Made by a program: the position numbers and the translations under genes. 8,384 nt of DNA from assembly GCA_019894655.1 (NCBI GenBank), contig JAGXNZ010000136.1, forward strand, positions 1 through 8,384, read 5' to 3'. Source of the stretch: Promethearchaeota archaeon. Lineage in GTDB: Archaea; Asgardarchaeota; Lokiarchaeia; Sigynarchaeales; SOKP01. The notes under the pieces are model-generated. The model worked only from the letters and a program-made list of their open reading frames with translations. It had not been told where the DNA came from and made no database searches. This document shows, piece by piece, positions 5,900 to 8,384 of this stretch (positions are counted from its first letter, which is position 1; the number at the start of each line of letters is the position of its first letter).

Positions 5900-7771
5900 T
5901 TGAACGAAACCAAACCTAAGGAAATTCTACCTCAAAGAACGCTAAGTTTGTCCCAAGGGGTACTATATGGTATAGGATGTGGAATTGGTGGTTCCATTTT
6001 CGTATTGTTAGGATTGGGGATTGAAAGAGCGGGATCGGGTTTGCTTATTAGCTTGTTATTAGGTGGAATTTTAATATTCTTCACGGGGTTGAATTATGCT
6101 GAACTCTCGACGAGCTTACCTATGGCGGGTGGTGCGTATAACTTTGGAAAAGAAGGAATAGGCGGGTTCTTAGCTTTTATAATTGGTTTCTTCTTATGGA
6201 TCGCAAATGTTGCTACGTGTGCATTTTCAGCTCAAATTTTTGCATCAGTGTTTAATGAAGTTTTTGCTAAAATAAACATACCAATTTCGAATACTATTCT
6301 TACCTTAATATCAATTTTACCAATACTACTCACAAGCTTATTTATTTTTAGAACCCAGAAAATAGCGATTAGAACATTATTATTATTCACAATCATTTTA
6401 ATCGCGTTGTTCGCATTCTTTATTGTCTTAGGATTGATTATGGCACCAAATACTAATCCAACATTTGCATTACCTCAAATAAAATTTGAGGGTATATTAC
6501 CCGCTTTTTTATTATTGTTTATATTATTTACTTCAATAACTTCAAATGTAGCATATCTCAATCCAGAATTAAAAAATCCTTCAAAAAATATTCCTAAAAC
6601 TATTATATATGCTATATTGATAACAACTGTTGTATATATCTCAATTACTTTCGTCGTGTTAATTAATTTAGGAGAAAATCCTACGGGTTTAAGTGGAAAC
6701 CCTGTCTTGTTAGCGGATGTATTTGAGAGTGTAATTGGACCGATTGGGTTCTTTTGCATGGTTATAGCTGCGATTATTTCAACGTTAATAGCAATAAATT
6801 CGGCATTAGGATCTGCCCTCGCTGTTTTTTCCGCTTTGGCAAGAGATCGATTCGTTCCTAAAAAAATAAGAGAAAAAAGGACAAAATCTGATATACCAGT
6901 TTTTGGATTAATAATTACTGTGTTTTTGATTCTCCTCTTCACGATTTTTGCAGGTATTGGATTTACGGCTGAAATTACTAATTTCATTTATTTCTTTGCC
7001 CTTGCATTCGTAAATTATGCTGCTGTGAAACTCAGACGTAAAAGAAAAGAACTAGATCGTCCTTTTAGAGCTCCATTTTTTCCAATATTACCGATTTTTA
7101 TTTTTGCATGTTTCCTAGCTTTTGCAGTCGTATTGGGCATAATTATCTCTTTGGAAGCATTGATTTTAGGGCTAATTATCTTAATAATAGGTTTTACTTA
7201 CCAGTTATTGGTGATAAGTGATAAACCGTCAATTAATTTGACATTCACAGGAATTAAATTTTTCTTTTCAATTATGATTGGCCTGTTTATATGGGTTATT
7301 AACAATTTTTCGGTAGTTTTACCAGAGTTAATGATTATTAATAGAATATTAATAGCTTTGTGTGTGTTCATAATAATTACAGTCGTTTTTGATTTATTGC
7401 CTCTAAGAGAATTAGCTTATTATTATGTCAAATTTATGGATAAAGAAAAAGTCGCAATTAATATTGGTAGTGCTCAGATTATTGACTTAGGTAAAAAGAG
7501 ATCGAAAATTATTCATTACATAAATTTACTGATAGCTACTTTACAATTTAGCGCTGGTGGGGTGGTTTTAATAATTGTTTTTATGTTATTAAATCAAAGC
7601 ATCGCTATCCAAGATATTAATCTCAATATTGGAACAACTGTTTCTTATATTCCTAGTTTGGCAGGATCAACGCTTATTACTATATTACTATTTATTTTTG
7701 GTTTGACCCTTATCATATGTGGCATGTTGTCATGGTACCGGAATAAAGAAATAAAATCGCTTGGAATTTAA
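5900..7771 (+). CDS. APC-superfamily amino acid/polyamine-type permease with C-terminal membrane extension
   Basis: This is a cytoplasmic-membrane secondary transporter of 623 residues. TM1 carries the glycine-rich unwound segment GIGCGIGGSIFVLLG (24-38), which contacts substrate in APC/LeuT-fold carriers. The TM2-TM3 stretch NYAELSTSLPMAGGAYNFG (65-83) is diagnostic of the family. Further family marks are NPELKNPSKNIPK (221-233) between TM6 and TM7, ALARDRFVPK (312-321) after TM8, and RPFRAPFFPILPI (387-399) before TM11. Twelve helices fit residues 17-437. The remaining 185 residues are unusual: hydrophobic segments lie at about 450-470, 476-500, 540-565 and 585-612, with a soluble loop between the second and third. 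Family members are often near 450 residues, so this is an extension. The TTG at 5900 is the only usual start between the in-frame stop at 5879-5881 and TM1; the next ATG, at residue 75, would remove TM1. Substrate specificity cannot be assigned. Confidence 0.93.
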   Translation: MNETKPKEILPQRTLSLSQGVLYGIGCGIGGSIFVLLGLGIERAGSGLLISLLLGGILIFFTGLNYAELSTSLPMAGGAYNFGKEGIGGFLAFIIGFFLWIANVATCAFSAQIFASVFNEVFAKINIPISNTILTLISILPILLTSLFIFRTQKIAIRTLLLFTIILIALFAFFIVLGLIMAPNTNPTFALPQIKFEGILPAFLLLFILFTSITSNVAYLNPELKNPSKNIPKTIIYAILITTVVYISITFVVLINLGENPTGLSGNPVLLADVFESVIGPIGFFCMVIAAIISTLIAINSALGSALAVFSALARDRFVPKKIREKRTKSDIPVFGLIITVFLILLFTIFAGIGFTAEITNFIYFFALAFVNYAAVKLRRKRKELDRPFRAPFFPILPIFIFACFLAFAVVLGIIISLEALILGLIILIIGFTYQLLVISDKPSINLTFTGIKFFFSIMIGLFIWVINNFSVVLPELMIINRILIALCVFIIITVVFDLLPLRELAYYYVKFMDKEKVAINIGSAQIIDLGKKRSKIIHYINLLIATLQFSAGGVVLIIVFMLLNQSIAIQDINLNIGTTVSYIPSLAGSTLITILLFIFGLTLIICGMLSWYRNKEIKSLGI

Positions 7772-7790
7772 TTAGCTGAGAATTAAGATT

Positions 7791-7799
7791 CTTATAAAA
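7791..7799 (+). promoter_or_regulatory. TATA box for the PHP-domain gene
   Basis: CTTATAAAA is centred 28 bases before the ATG at 7823, which predicts a near-leaderless transcript. There is no Shine-Dalgarno. The box lies in the 51-base gap after the permease stop codon, so the PHP gene probably has its own promoter even though the two genes are close and co-oriented. Confidence 0.5.
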
Positions 7800-7822
7800 C
7801 GGTATGATATTAATTTAAGAAA

Positions 7823-8384
7823 ATGGAAATGCCTAAGTTAAATCTACATATTCATTCTACTTACTCTGATGGAAGAAATTCTATATCTCAAATAGTTTCA
7901 GCTGCTCTTGATAAGGATTTGGATTATATATGTATCACGGATCACTTTACAAATTCATGGAAAGCCGATGTAATTCCTAATCTTAATAGTCTTGATAAAA
8001 TTAAAATGTATTTAGAAGAAATTGCTAGTTTTCAAGAATATCTTCTTGAAGAAGAAAGACAAATGGCTCTTTTTAAAGGAATAGAAATTGACTTAAGTAG
8101 TACAGCGAAATTTATTACCAATAATATCTCGCCTGCTAAATTTGATTTGATATTATTTGAATATCTAGAGAACATTGAAGGCATAAACTTTATTAAAAAA
8201 ATTATTAATTTTTGGAAAACTAAAGTTAAAAACTCTAAGGATTTTCCTTTGATAGGTCTCGCACATTTTGATCCTTCGTTTTTCGTTATTAATGGTATGA
8301 ACATTCTAATTGATTTTTTAACACAGCACCATATCTTCTTTGAATTTAATTCAAGCTATCCACAATTTTATTCTCAGAAATATC
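7823..8384 (+). CDS. PHP-domain metal-dependent hydrolase (partial, cut by right edge)
   Basis: The first 187 residues of a PHP (polymerase and histidinol phosphatase) domain protein are present, and the frame is still open at the window end. Metal-binding motifs visible are HIHSTYSDG (H9, H11, D16), ITDH (D40, H41), GIEID (E88) and AHFDP (H148, D150). Families with this fold include histidinol phosphatases, nucleotide phosphoesterases (RNase AM-like) and polymerase-associated exonucleases. The start of this protein is most like stand-alone PHP phosphoesterases. The motif that normally supplies a histidine after a strand (GSxH) reads FDLILFEY (107-114) here, with no histidine. The specific reaction cannot be assigned. 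ATG 7823 and ATG 7829 are both possible starts after the in-frame stop at 7811-7813; the upstream TATA spacing favours 7823. It follows a permease but probably has its own promoter. Confidence 0.88.
   Translation, partial: MEMPKLNLHIHSTYSDGRNSISQIVSAALDKDLDYICITDHFTNSWKADVIPNLNSLDKIKMYLEEIASFQEYLLEEERQMALFKGIEIDLSSTAKFITNNISPAKFDLILFEYLENIEGINFIKKIINFWKTKVKNSKDFPLIGLAHFDPSFFVINGMNILIDFLTQHHIFFEFNSSYPQFYSQKY

Noticed and set aside
6475..6987. 170-codon minus-strand ORF
   Set aside because: It is antisense to the conserved APC permease core; its length comes from the low stop density opposite hydrophobic codons.
8032..8304. 90-codon minus-strand ORF
   Set aside because: It is antisense to the PHP-domain gene, which has intact metal motifs in frame.

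Overview
The window is AT-rich (roughly 30% GC by eye) and looks archaeal. No gene start has a Shine-Dalgarno sequence in front of it. Two starts, a TTG at 5900 and an ATG at 7823, instead have a TATA-like box centred 28-31 bases upstream, as expected for leaderless or near-leaderless archaeal transcripts. A long coiled-coil protein with a C-terminal membrane hairpin, together with the low GC, would fit an Asgard (Promethearchaeota) lineage. That placement is an inference and nothing here proves it.

Layout, left to right. Bases 1-725 (+) hold the C-terminal half of a major facilitator transporter, cut by the window edge. It is followed at 815-1777 (+) by a PfkB-family sugar kinase whose N-terminal signature resembles tagatose-kinase-like proteins. 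The two are neighbours on the same strand and could form an uptake-and-phosphorylation pair. Converging on the kinase is a 661-residue calcineurin-like metallophosphoesterase (3779-1794, -). A near-perfect hairpin (1752-1792) at the convergent junction encloses the kinase stop codon and could terminate both transcripts.

Bases 3780-4387 form a 608-base divergent intergenic region, the longest non-coding stretch. It holds three TATA-like boxes clustered at 4136-4229, a possible 23-codon leader ORF, and weak AT-rich inverted repeats. I found no tRNA, CRISPR array or recognisable riboswitch in it.

On the right, three genes run on the + strand. The first is a 483-residue coiled-coil protein ending in two membrane segments (4388-5839). 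The second is an APC-superfamily amino-acid/polyamine-type permease with a C-terminal membrane extension (5900-7771). The third is a PHP-domain metal-dependent hydrolase that runs off the right edge (7823-8384). The permease and PHP genes appear to have their own promoters, so this is a co-oriented series and not clearly one operon. No mobile element, prophage, CRISPR or defence system is visible. The least explained items are the coiled-coil membrane protein, the phosphoesterase's flanking and inserted regions, and the promoter-rich intergenic region.
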